A stretch of 64,000 nt of DNA. Source: Prostheceraeus crozeri (taxonomy: Eukaryota > Platyhelminthes > Polycladida > Euryleptidae). Shown here piece after piece: positions 24,363 to 35,545 of the stretch. The notes beneath the pieces are model-generated. The model was not told where the DNA came from, did not search any database, and saw only the letters and a list, made by a program, of their open reading frames with translations. Positions within the stretch are counted from its first letter, which is position 1; every line of letters begins with the position of its first letter. The translations under genes and the position numbers were made by a program. The stretch covers positions 248,001 through 312,000 of the forward strand of contig CAJQUW010015437.1 of assembly GCA_907163375.1 (NCBI GenBank), given 5' to 3'.

Positions 24363-24690
24363 AAGTAAGAACTTCATCGTATGAGTATTCAAAGCATGTT
24401 TTGTAAATCAAATGTGTGTAGTCCTGACATGATAGAATCGCGTTAGAAATAAAGTTTCAGCCGTTTACAAGTTAAAGATAAAGTTTCAACAGTGTGTACG
24501 TTAGAAATAAAGTTTTAGCTGTTTATATGTTAGAAACAAAATAAAGTTTCACAGTTTACAAGTTGAAAAATAAAGTTTCAACAGTGTGTACGTTAGAAAT
24601 AAATGAAAGTAAGAACTTCATCGTATGAGTATTCAAAACATGTTTTGTAAATCAAATGTGTGTAGTCCTGACATGATAGAATCAAATGAA
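24363..24690 (+). repeat. Core duplication next to the centre (left arm)
   Basis: An ~85-bp non-AATAAA sequence, landmark GAACTTCATCGTATGAG to GACATGATAGAATC, occurs twice (about 24,360-24,446 and 24,600-24,683), separated by four repeat units. Mirrored on the other side of the centre. Confidence 0.65.
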
Positions 24691-24712
24691 CTTGACAAAC
24701 GCGTTTGTCAAG
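24691..24712. repeat. Centre of the giant palindrome
   Basis: A 22-nt perfect palindrome around ACGCGT joins the arms with no spacer. Just outside it the arms differ by a 4-nt indel, after which they match for more than 10 kb. It contains TGACAAAC, which also occurs 13 bp inside the outer termini. Confidence 0.8.
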
Positions 24713-25034
24713 CTTGATTCTATCATGTCAGGACTACACACATTTGATTTACAAAACATGTTTTGAATACTCATACGATGAAGTTCTTACTTTCATTTAT
24801 TTCTAACGTACACACTGTTGAAACTTTATTTTTCAACTTGTAAACTGTGAAACTTTATTTTGTTTCTAACATATAAACAGCTAAAACTTTATTTCTAACG
24901 TACACACTGTTGAAACTTTATCTTTAACTTGTAAACGGCTGAAACTTTATTTCTAACGCGATTCTATCATGTCAGGACTACACACATTTGATTTACAAAA
25001 CATGCTTTGAATACTCATACGATGAAGTTCTTAC
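24713..25034 (-). repeat. Core duplication next to the centre (right arm)
   Basis: Mirror of 24,363-24,690: two copies of the ~85-bp core sequence in reverse orientation. Confidence 0.65.
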
Positions 25035-28000
25035 TTTCATTTATTTCTAACGTACACACTGTTGAAACTTTATTTTTCAACTTGTAAACTGTTGAAACTT
25101 TATTTCTAACGTACACACTGTTGAAACTTTATTTTTAACTTGTCAACGGCTGAAACTTTATTTCTAACGCACAAAGCGCTTAAACTTTATTTCCATCATA
25201 CACACTATTGAAACTTTATTTTAATCTGTAAACTGTTGAAACGTTATTTTCATTTACAACTAGTAGAATGCTGAGTCTAACTTGCAAACTAGTAAATCCT
25301 ACGATCGAACTTTACAAACAGATAAAACTTTATTTCTAACGTAGACACTGTTGAAACTTTATTTTAACTTGTAAACGGTTGAAACTTTATTTCTAACATA
25401 CACACTATTGAAACTTTATTTTTAATTTGTAAACTGGTGAAACTTCATTTTATTTCTAACATACAAGCTGATAAAACTTTATTCTAAACTTGTAAACTGG
25501 CGAAGCTTCATTTTATTTCTAACATACAAACAGATAAAACTTTATTCTTAACATACGCACTATTGAAACATTAGTTTTAACTCGCAAACTATTGAAACTT
25601 TATTTTTAACTTGTCAACGGTTGAAACTATGTTTTATTTCTAACATACAAACAGATAAAACTTTATTATTAACTTGTAAACTGATGAACCTTCATTTTCT
25701 TTCTAATATACAAACAGATAGAACTTTATTCTTAACATACACACTATTGAAACTTTATTTTTAACGTGTTAACTATTGAAACTTTATTTTTTAACTTGTA
25801 AATCGGTGAAACTTTATTTTATTTCTAACATACAAGCAGATAAAATTTATTCTTAACTTGTAAACTGGTGAACCTTCATTTTATTTCTAACATATAAACA
25901 GATAGAACTTTATTCTTAACATACACACTATTGAAACTTCATTTTATTTCTAACATATAAACAGATAGAACTTTATTCTTAACATACACACTATTGAAAC
26001 TTTATTCTTAACTTTTAAACTGGTGAAACTTTATTCTTAACTTTTAAACTGGTGAAACTTTATTTCATTTCTGACATGCAAGCAGATAAAACTTTATTCT
26101 TAACTTGCAAACTGGTGAACCTTCATTTTTATTTCTAACATATAAACAGATAGAACTTTATTCTTAACATACACACTATTGAAACTTTATTTCTAACATA
26201 CACACTATTGAAACTTTATTCTTAACTTTTAAACTGGTGAAACTTTATTTCATTTCTGACATACAAGCAGATAAAACTTTATTCTTAACCTGTAAACTGG
26301 TGAACCTTTATTTTTATTTCTAACATATAAACAGATAGAACTTTATTCTTAACGTACACACTGTTGAAACTTTATTTTTAACTTGTAAACGGTTGAAACT
26401 TTATTTCTGACGCACAAAGCGCTTAAACTTTATTTCCATCATACACACTATTGAAACTTTATTTTAATCTGAAACTTTATTTTTAACTTGTTAACGGTCG
26501 AAACTTTATTTTATTTCTAACATACAAACAGATAAAACTTTATTCTTAACTTGTAAACTGATGAACCTTCATTTTTATTTCTAACATATAAACAGATAGA
26601 ACTTTATTCTTAACATACACACTATTGAAACTTTATTCTTAACGTGCACACTGTTGAAACTTTATTTCTAACTTGTAAACTCTTGAAACTTTATTTTGAT
26701 ATACAAACAGCTAAAACTTTATTTCTAACGTATACACCATTGAAACTTTATTTTTTAACTTGTAAACTCTTGAAACTTAGTTTTTCATATACAAACAGCT
26801 AAAACTTTATTTCTAACATATACACTATTGAAACTTTATTTCTAACTTGTACACTGGTGAAACTTTATTTTAACTTGTAAACGGTTGAAACTTTGTTTTA
26901 TTTCTATCATACAAACAGATAGAACTTTATTCTTAACTTGTAAACTGATGAAACTTCATTTTATTTCTAACATATAAACTGTTATAACTCTATTTTGAAG
27001 CATATAAACTATTAAAACTTTATTTCCAACGTGTACACTATTAAAACTTTATTTCAGCTTGTAAACTGTTCAAACTTTATTTTTTATCTTGCACACTATT
27101 TAAACTTTATTTTAAAACTTGTAAACTATTGAAACTTTATTTTTAACTTGCAAACTATTGAAACTTTATTTTATTTCTAACATATAAACAGATAGAACTT
27201 TATTCTTAACTTGTAAACTGGTGAAACTTCATTCTATTTCTAACATACAAACAGATAAAACTTTATTCTTAACATACACACACTATTGAAACATTAGTTT
27301 TAACTTGTAACTCTTAAAACTTTATTTTTAACTTGTTAACGGTTGAAACTTTGTTTTATTTCTAACATACAAACAGATAGAACTTCATTCTTAACTTGTA
27401 AACTGGTGAACCTTCATTTTATTTCTAACTTGTAAACTCTTGAAACTTTATTTTGATATACAAACAGCTAAAACTTTATTTCTAACGCATACACCATTGA
27501 AACTTAATTTCTAACTTGTAAACTCTTGAAACAGTTATAATTTTATTTTTAACTTGTAGACTGTTGAAACTTTATTTTATTTCTAACATATAAACAGATA
27601 GAACTTTATTCTTAACTTGTAAACTGGTGAAACTTCATTCTATTTCTAACATATAAACAGATAGAACTTTATTCTTAACTTATAAACTTAAAGAGATAGA
27701 ACTTTATTCGTAACTTGTAAACTGGTGAAACTTCATTCTATTTCTAACATACAAACAGATAAAACTTTATTCTTAACATACACACACTATTGAAACATTA
27801 GTTAAACTTGTAAACTCTTAAAACTTTATTTTTAACTTGTTAACGGTTGAAACTTTGTTTTATTTCTAACATACAAACAGATAGAACTTTATTCTTAACT
27901 TGTAAACTGATGAAACTTCATTTTATTTCTAACATATAAACTGTTATAACTCTATTTTGAAGCACATAAACTATTAAAACTTTATTTCCAACGTGTACAC

Positions 28001-30076
28001 TATTAAAACTTTATTTCAGCTTGTAAACTGTTCTAACTTTATTCTTAACATACATACACTATTGAAACATTAGTTTTAACTTGTAAACTCTTGAAACTTT
28101 ATTTTTAACTTGTTAACGGTTGAAACTTTGTTTTATTTCTATCATAGAAACAGATAGAACTTTATTTCTAACGTACACACAATTGAAACTTTATCTTATT
28201 TCTAACATACAAACAGCTGAAACGTTATTTCTAATGCACATACTATTGGAACTTTTCTTTTAACTTATAATCTGTTGAAACTTTATTTTGACTTGTAAAC
28301 TGATGAAACTTTATTTCTAACTGGTAAACTTTTGAAACTTTATTTTTAACTTGTAATTGTTGAAGCTTTAATTTTAACTTGTAAACTGTTGAAACTTTAT
28401 TTTTAACTTGTAAACGGTTGAAACTTTGTTTTATTTCTATCAGACAAACAGATAGAACTTTATTCTTAACTTGTAAACTGATGAAACTTCATTTTATTTC
28501 TAACATATAAACTGTTATAACTCTATTTTGAAGCACATAAACTATTAAAACTTTATTTCCAACGTGTACACTATTAAAACTTTATTTCAGCTTGTAAACT
28601 GTTCAAACTTTATTTTTTATCTTGCACACTATTTAAACTTTATTTTAAAACTTGTAAACGGTTGAAACTTTATTTTTAACTTGCAAACTATTGAAACTTT
28701 ATTTTATTTCTAACATATAAACAGATAGAACTTTATTCTTAACTTGTAAACTGGTGAAACTTCATTCTATTTCTAACATACAAACAGATAAAACTTTATT
28801 CTTAACATACACACACTATTGAAACATTAGTTTTAACTTGTAACTCTTAAAACTTTATTTTTAACTTGTTAACGGTTGAAACTTTGTTTTATTTCTAACA
28901 TACAAACAGATAGAACTTCATTCTTAACTTGTAAACTGGTGAACCTTCATTTTATTTCTAACTTGTAAACTCTTGAAACTTTATTTTGATATACAAACAG
29001 CTAAAACTTTATTTCTAACGCATACACCATTGAAACTTAATTTCTAACTTGTAAACTCTTGAAACAGTTATAATTTTATTTTTAACTTGTAGACTGTTGA
29101 AACTTTATTTCTAACATATAAACTGTTATAACTCTATTTTGAAGCACATAAACTATTAAAACTTTATTTCCAACGTGTACACTATTAAAACTTTATTTCA
29201 GCTTGTAAACTGTTCTAACTTTATTCTTAACATACATACACTATTGAAACATTAGTTTTAACTTGTAAACTCTTGAAACTTTATTTTTAACTTGTTAACG
29301 GTTGAAACTTTGTTTTATTTCTATCATAGAAACAGATAGAACTTTATTTCTAACGTACACACAATTGAAACTTTATCTTATTTCTAACATACAAACAGCT
29401 GAAACGTTATTTCTAATGCACATACTATTGGAACTTTTCTTTTAACTTATAATCTGTTGAAACTTTATTTTGACTTGTAAACTGATGAAACTTTATTTCT
29501 AACTGGTAAACTTTTGAAGTTTTATTTTTAACTTGTAATTGTTGAAGCTTTAATTTTAACTTGTAAACTGTTGAAACTTTATTTTTAACTTGTAAACGGT
29601 TGAAACTTTGTTTTATTTCTATCAGACAAACAGATAGAACTTTATTCTTAACTTGTAAACTGATGAAACTTCATTTTATTTCTAACATATAAACTGTTAT
29701 AACTCTATTTTGAAGCACATAAACTATTAAAACTTTATTTCCAACGTGTACACTATTAAAACTTTATTTCAGCTTGTAAACTGTTCAAACTTTATTTTTT
29801 ATCTTGCACACTATTTAAACTTTATTTTAAAACTTGTAAACGGTTGAAACTTTATTTTTAACTTGCAAACTATTGAAACTTTATTTTATTTCTAACATAT
29901 AAACAGATAGAACTTTATTCTTAACTTGTAAACTGGTGAAACTTCATTCTATTTCTAACATACAAACAGATAAAACTTTATTCTTAACATACACACATAC
30001 ACACACACTATTGAAACTTTATTTTCAATCTGTAAACTGTTGAAACTATATCTTTCATTTACAAATAGTAGAACGC
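25035..30076 (-). repeat. AT-rich AATAAA tandem array (right arm)
   Basis: Mirror of the left array with the same unit order and higher-order structure. AATAAA reads on the minus strand, so both arrays face transcription coming from their own arm. Confidence 0.8.
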
Positions 30077-30385
30077 TTAGTCTAACTTGTAAATCTTAAA
30101 ACATTTCATATGGACGATGATGATAATAGATGAAATAGTGTCAAATAAATTAAGATAGCTTACACTTCTGATACAGGGATAGCAATCGACTGCGATCCAT
30201 GTGTAAAGAGCTTGTTAGACTACGGAAGAGAGAAGTGTGTTATATTGCGTGTGGCGCGTGAGTGTCCTCCCTTTCATTCCATTCATCAATTCGTCTCATT
30301 GATAGAGACAGGTAGAACTCATGGCTCTCATAACGTATGCAATGGAAAGTTTTAGGCAACCTTCGACAGTTGGCTAAATGTCGCC
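30077..30385 (-). repeat. Block D, copy 2 (right arm)
   Basis: Mirror of 19,010-19,318, with the same one-base indel. Confidence 0.75.
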
Positions 30386-30864
30386 CGAGTAAAAGTTTGA
30401 GATGATACACTCCTGGCAAACTAACTCATGAAGTAGCTTTGCTGTAATACATTTCTATCTGTAAACATATGATAATGTTAAAGTGAATCTAAAACTTTTC
30501 AGCTTATTAATTGTTCATCGTTGCATCAACGCTTTAACACGTGAACAGTTATAATTTATTTTTAATTTACACTTAGTCTAACTTGTAAACTAGTAAATCT
30601 TGCGATCTTATTTTTACAAACAGTTACACCTTTATTTCTAACATATACACTATTGAAACTTTATTTCTAACTTGTAAACTCTTGAAACTTTATTTTGATA
30701 TACAAACAGCTAAAACTTAATTTCTAACTTGTAAACTCTTGAAACAGTTATAATTTTATTTTTAATTTACACTTAGTCTAACTTGTAAACTAGTAAATCT
30801 TGCGATCTTATTTTTACAAACAGTTACACCTTTATTTCTAACGCATACACTATTGAAACTTTAT
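30386..30864 (-). repeat. AT-rich repeats between the D blocks (right arm)
   Basis: Mirror of 18,531-19,009. Confidence 0.7.
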
Positions 30865-31169
30865 TTCTAACTTGTAAATCTTAAAACATTTCATATGGAC
30901 GATGATGATAGATGAAATAGTGTCAAATAAAATTAAGATAGCTTACACTTCTGATACAGGGATAGCAATCGACTGCGATCCATGTGTAAAGAGCTTGTTA
31001 GACTACGAAAGAGAGAAGTGTGTTATGTTGCGTGTGGCGCGTGAGTGTCCTCCCATTTCATTCCATTCATCAATTCGTCTCATTGATAGAGACAGGTAGA
31101 ACTCATGGTTCTCATAACGTATGCAATGGAAAGTTTTAGGCAACCTTCGACAGTTGGCTAAATGTCGCC
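30865..31169 (-). repeat. Block D, copy 1 (right arm)
   Basis: Mirror of 18,226-18,530. Confidence 0.75.
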
Positions 31170-31334
31170 CTGGCGCGAATGCATACTACGTTGAGACAGA
31201 GGCAATCACTTGCAAACATGACGCAGAGAGGTTTAACAAGATTGACCATTGCCGAATGTCCCTTGCGGTATACATAGCTACGGGTTTCACCGCCGCCCTT
31301 TACAGGAACGCCCGTCGAAAGGAAGTATTACACC
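31120..31334 (-). ncRNA. Structured-looking module, copy c (right arm)
   Basis: Mirror of the left copy c. Overlaps the outer edge of block D. Confidence 0.4.
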
Positions 31335-31452
31335 GAACTTCATTTGCAACGTTCAAGTTGACTGATAGCAGATTCAACTTAATGATAGTATTCGCCAGTC
31401 CGAAGACTGCCCAGGGCAAACCGCGAGGAGGTTCTATCATGTCTTGCCCCAT
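31300..31452 (-). CDS. Possible 50-aa microprotein inside module H (right arm)
   Basis: Identical mirror of 17,943-18,095, with the same GCCACCATGG context and the same doubts. Confidence 0.3.
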   Translation of the reverse strand: MGQDMIEPPRGLPWAVFGLANTIIKLNLLSVNLNVANEVRCNTSFRRAFL

Positions 31453-31491
31453 GGTGGCCCTTAAGAGAGCCGATGGTTCGTTCTCGGGAGT
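31348..31491 (-). repeat. Cassette-border module H, copy 2 (right arm)
   Basis: Mirror of 17,904-18,047, including the terminal CTAT-loop hairpin and the TTCG hairpin. Confidence 0.75.
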
Positions 31492-31500
31492 AATGTCATC

Positions 31501-31767
31501 TTACACCCTACCAATTCTACTGAGAGAGTCTTTGACTCTCTCTTTGGTAGCACTGTCGACTTCCACACTAACTGGTACATGGCTAAAAAGTGGAATGTAG
31601 CGCCATTCCGTTGGATTGACAGCAGTTGCTGTCATCGGATTGCCAATCCGAGCAAGATTATTAAAAACTCTGTCTTGCTCCTCTAGCCTGACAAACTCCT
31701 CAAATAAATTTCGCGGCCTTAACTGCGGTCCGCGAGGAGAGCTGACTTGACTGTTCGGCGTCTGCAT
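31501..31767 (-). CDS. Small accessory protein of the palindromic Polinton (88 aa), right arm
   Basis: Identical in protein sequence to the left-arm gene at 17,628-17,894, with the same TATA box about 30 bp upstream and the same flanking H modules. It is unclear whether the two copies stay identical through gene conversion or because the palindrome is young. Function unknown. Confidence 0.6.
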   Translation of the reverse strand: MQTPNSQVSSPRGPQLRPRNLFEEFVRLEEQDRVFNNLARIGNPMTATAVNPTEWRYIPLFSHVPVSVEVDSATKERVKDSLSRIGRV

Positions 31768-31804
31768 GATTGAAATGAAATGAGAGGCAGTGGTTTATAT
31801 ACCC
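31768..31804 (-). promoter_or_regulatory. TATA promoter of the 88-residue gene (right arm)
   Basis: Mirror of 17,591-17,627 (GGTTTATATACCCC on the plus strand). Confidence 0.7.
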
Positions 31805-31818
31805 CTCTAATGCGACGC

Positions 31819-31934
31819 AACGTTCAAGTTGACTGATAGCAGATTCAACTTAATGATAGTATTCGCCAGTCTAAAGACTGCCCAGGGCAAAGCGCATTGA
31901 AGGCTCTATCATGTCTTGCCCCATAGTGGCCGAT
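31819..31934 (-). repeat. Cassette-border module H, copy 1 (right arm)
   Basis: Mirror of 17,461-17,576. Confidence 0.7.
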
Positions 31935-32094
31935 TATACGGTAGTGTGTTAGTAGATTTCAATCATTGAAAAGGGAAGATGAGAATCATTTCATTTGTCT
32001 CATCAACGTTTATCATGGGAGCAATCATTGAAGGGACATCTAATGAATTACATTTCACTCTACTCCATATCATAAAGACTAACCTTTGTCGAAT

Positions 32095-32274
32095 GGCTGA
32101 AGTACTCTGACCTGGCGAGAGAAAGCGTCACGTTGAGTATGAAGTCGAACGCCCAACATGAGCAACGGCTCAGAGGTTTCGGTCTAACAAACGACGAACA
32201 ACCCGTGCAACACAATCCCTCTACGGCAGTACCCGCCGTCCCGAAGGAACGCTCGAGCAAAGGAGGTATTACAG
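32095..32274 (-). ncRNA. Structured-looking module, copy b (right arm)
   Basis: Mirror of 17,121-17,300. Confidence 0.4.
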
Positions 32275-32303
32275 CGATGATGTGCTTTATGAGTAGAAGT
32301 GAA

Positions 32304-32363
32304 TCTCTTGATAGCAAGAGACTATTCAACTAGATAGCAAGTCAAAAATAACCTGATAGCAGG
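32304..32363 (-). repeat. Cluster of three CTAT-loop hairpins (right arm)
   Basis: Mirror of 17,032-17,091; on the plus strand the loops read ATAG (for example CTCTTGATAGCAAGAG). Confidence 0.7.
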
Positions 32364-32621
32364 ACAAATGTATAGTCAGTAATTTACACTTAGTGAGGAA
32401 TGATAGATTTGAGTGTAGTGAGTGGCACTCGATCCCGTCGACAGCCCGAAGGCCTTGTACTGATCACTAGGGAAGTGAGAGATCTTCCCCGATACCCACT
32501 CTTTACAGCTGAAGACATCATTGTCACTGCCCCGAAGTGGTAACAGCAACGCCGAGTCAAAGGTAGTGAACAGTAGCTGGGATCTAACCCCTCAAAGCTG
32601 CCTTAGTCTTAGTTAAATTTG

Positions 32622-32708
32622 AAATCTGATAGCAGATTTGAACTCAGCATACTTGAAAACCTTGAGGAAACATCCCAAGTTATTGCTTTGATCTGCTTGA
32701 TAGCAAGC
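32622..32708 (-). repeat. Two CTAT-loop hairpins (right arm)
   Basis: Mirror of 16,687-16,773. Confidence 0.65.
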
Positions 32709-32732
32709 CGTAGAGAGCTTGATTCACCAGCG

Positions 32733-32954
32733 TTTTGCAATGGAGATGTTTAGAGGCCACCCATGACAAGATAGCTAAGACTCAACCGATTGGCATTCAA
32801 AGTGCTACGTTGAGAGCTGTGTCAAATGCCCAACATGAGACATGAGTTGTCCCAGCGGTTACGGTCTTAAATATGACACATTCCCTTGCCACACTTATCA
32901 CTACGGCATCGTCCGCCGTCCCGAAGGAACACCCTGTCAGTGGAATATTACAGC
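32733..32954 (-). ncRNA. Structured-looking module, copy a (right arm)
   Basis: Mirror of 16,441-16,662. Confidence 0.4.
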
Positions 32955-33438
32955 AAAACTCTCCGTGTCTTGCTCGCTTTCAGTGAAAAGCCGCTTATAC
33001 CATGAGAAGACTGGCTCAGACATCATTAAAAATGCTTTCATTGACTTCAGCAGGGTCGAAAACCCCAGAAAACCTCCAAAACTAGTGAATTTAAAATTTT
33101 CAACTTTTTAGCACTACTTATGAAATTTTATAAGTAGTCCATCACTTAGGGCAGGTCAATAGCGACCGAACCTTTTTTGAATCAAGTCAAACGGACTTGT
33201 AGAAGCAAAGTTACGAGCCTTTAAAGTTTTGGAGTCTTTTATGGCCTGGAGACGAAGGCCATCTCCTGGCGAACCTCTAAGTCTGACGGCTTAGCTGATA
33301 TCAGCAATGAAATTTTCTAAGTCGGTTTCTTACAGAAACTTGGAATTTGGAATGTCCGAAGCTATCATCGGAGCTCAGAGAGACGACCTACCTCTGACAG
33401 TCGTTCTCCTCTAAATGACAAGTCTCCGTCGGTTCCCA

Positions 33439-33476
33439 GCTTATATAGTGTGTGGCGATCAGCTGATGACGTAATA
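33439..33476 (-). promoter_or_regulatory. CRE + TATA promoter pointing into the right arm
   Basis: Mirror of 15,919-15,956: CTTATATAGTG and CTGATGACGTAAT on the plus strand. Confidence 0.6.
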
Positions 33477-33516
33477 CCCATCATCCAAACACTAAAAATC
33501 CCGTCTATCTCCGGTT

Positions 33517-35292
33517 CTAGTGCTCCGATTGAGCTGGAAATACACCATTTCCATGTAGAATTTGACGCTGAATCCGAATCTGGCCTCCGTTTTCCCATCC
33601 GATGCTTCGTTTTGGCTCTACAGTAGGCAGCCATCGCAAAAATTCTAACTCTGTCGTTTTTTCGAAAAATGTTGAAAATTTTTCTCGCCGATGACTTGAA
33701 ACTCTCCGATTGACATGAAACTCACCATACAGATAAAGAATTTCACGCTGATTCCAAATCTGAAATCCGTTTTCCCATCCGAGCCTTCGTTTTGAAGCTA
33801 CAGCCCAAAACGTCCCAAATTCTAACTCTGTCGTTTTTCGCCAATGTCCCAAAATCTTAAATGGCGTCTCACATCTAAATGAAGACAGATAGGAACAAGC
33901 CGATTCTTTCACTGAATTTGTCTCACTCTTAGCTTTCAAACGAGCTATCGCACGACAAAATCCGTCCACTGGAAGCCAAAATCGAAGCAAGCTGTCCAGA
34001 GGGGGGGGGACGTCAGCGAAAATTTTTTCTCTCCGATTGAGCTGGAAATATACCATTTCCATGTAGAATTTGACGCTGAATCCGAATCTGGCCTCCGTTT
34101 TCCCATCCGATGCTTCGTTTTGGCTCTACAGTAGGCAGCCATCGCAAAAATTCTAACTCTGTCATTTTTTCGAAAAATGTTGAAAATTTTTTCTCGCCGA
34201 TTGCCTTGAAACTCACCATACAGATAAAGAATTTCACGCTGATTCCAAATCTGAAATCCGTTTTCCCATCCGAGCCTTCGTTTTGAAGCTACAGCCCAAA
34301 ACGTCCCAAATTCTAACTCTGTCGTTTTTCGCCAATGTCCCAAAATCTTAAATGGCGTCTCACATCTAAATGAAGACAGATAGGAACAAGCCGATTATTT
34401 CACTGAATTTGTCTCACTCTTAGCTTTCAAACGAGCTATCGCACGACAAAATCCGTCCACTAGAAGCCAAAATCGAAGCAAGCTGTCCAGAGGGGGGGGG
34501 GACGTCAGTGAAAATTTTTTCTCTGCGATTTCGCTGGAAACATCCTTCCTAACCCAAAATTTCACGTAGATTCCGAATCTGGCCTCCGTTTTCTCATCCG
34601 ATGCTTCGTTTGGGCGCTACACACCAAAACGTCCCAAATTCTAACTCTGTCGTTTTTTCGAAAAATGTTGAAAATTTTTTCTCTCCGATTGACTTGAAAC
34701 TCACCATACAGATAAAGAATTTCACGCTGATTCCAAATCTGAAATCCGTTTTCCAATCCGATGCTTCGTTTTGAAGCTAGAGGCCAAAACGTCCCAAATT
34801 CTAACTCTGTCGTTTTTCACCAATGTCCCAAAATCTTAAATGGCGTCTCACATCTAAACGAAGACAGATAGGAACAAGCCGATTGTTTCACTGAATTTGT
34901 CTCACTCTTAGCTTTCAAACGAGCTATCGCACGACAAAATCCGTCCACTGGAAGCCAAAATCGAAGCAAGCTGTCCAGAGGGGGGGGGACGTCAGTGAAA
35001 ATTTTTTCTCTCCGATTTCGCTGGAAACATCCTTCCTAACCCAAAATTTCACGTAGATTCCGAATCTGGCCTCCGTTTTCTCATCCGATGGTTCGTTTGG
35101 ACGCTACACACCAAAACGTCCCAAATTCTAACTCTGTCGTTTTTCGAAAAATGTTGAAAATTTTTTCTCACCGATTGCCTTGAAACTCACCCTACCGATG
35201 CAGAATTTCACGCTGAACACGAATCCGACCTCCGTTTTCTCATCCGACCACTCCTTCCACTCGAAACAACCCATTTTACAACCCAACATTCA
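33517..35292 (-). repeat. Three ~488-bp subterminal tandem repeats, right arm
   Basis: Mirror of 14,107-15,880 with scattered single-base differences (for example an AGCCTTCG/ATGCTTCG exchange between units) and different G-run lengths. The arms have therefore diverged or exchanged unit by unit. Confidence 0.8.
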
Positions 35293-35408
35293 GCACGAAA
35301 AACATCACACACTATAGCCTCAAGACTAATCCTGGCGGTCGCCCAAGTCCACCACGACACTCAGACCCAAAGCACCACGGCGGCCGACCACGACACTCTG
35401 CCGTTCCA

Positions 35409-35512
35409 GAGGGGGGGGGAGGGGGAGGGGAGGGGCGGGGGACGGGCGGGGGAGGGGGAGGGGGAGGGGGAGGGGGAGGGGAGGGGGAGGGGAGGGGGAG
35501 GGGGCGCGCCGG
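35409..35512 (-). repeat. Subterminal G tract, right arm
   Basis: (GGGGAGGG)n-type run on the plus strand, the mirror of the left C tract but about 25 bp longer and with two GGGCGGGG variants. Confidence 0.8.
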
Positions 35513-35539
35513 TCGAGTGTTTGTCACTTGCTTACTACT

Positions 35540-35545
35540 AATATA
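35540..35545. repeat. Target-site duplication AATATA, right copy
   Basis: Directly follows the right terminus (GCTTACTACT) and equals 13,875-13,880. Confidence 0.8.

Larger units (their letters stand above)
13881..35539. mobile_element. 21.66-kb palindromic (snap-back) non-autonomous Polinton derivative
   Basis: The two halves are inverted copies over their whole length: left position x pairs with right position of about 49,395 minus x, and the ends match to the outermost base. The termini read AGTAGTAAGCAAGTGACAAA and its reverse complement, giving the AG...CT ends of Polintons, and a 6-bp AATATA duplication flanks it. The flanking DNA differs on the two sides. The arms are not identical: the C/G tract is longer on the right, single-base differences occur in the subterminal repeats, and the centre has a small asymmetry. 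Each arm shares its outer part with the left end, and its inner part with the right end, of the gene-bearing Polinton at 42.3-64 kb. No capsid, polymerase or integrase genes are present, so it must be mobilised in trans. Head-to-head defective genomes are known from protein-primed replicons; applying that to this element is inference. Confidence 0.85.

Noticed and set aside
13881-35539. Assembly or sequencing fold-back artefact as the explanation of the palindrome
   Set aside because: Outer flanks differ, a 6-bp duplication brackets it, the ends are Polinton-type, and the arms differ in tract length and single bases. Not fully excluded without reads.
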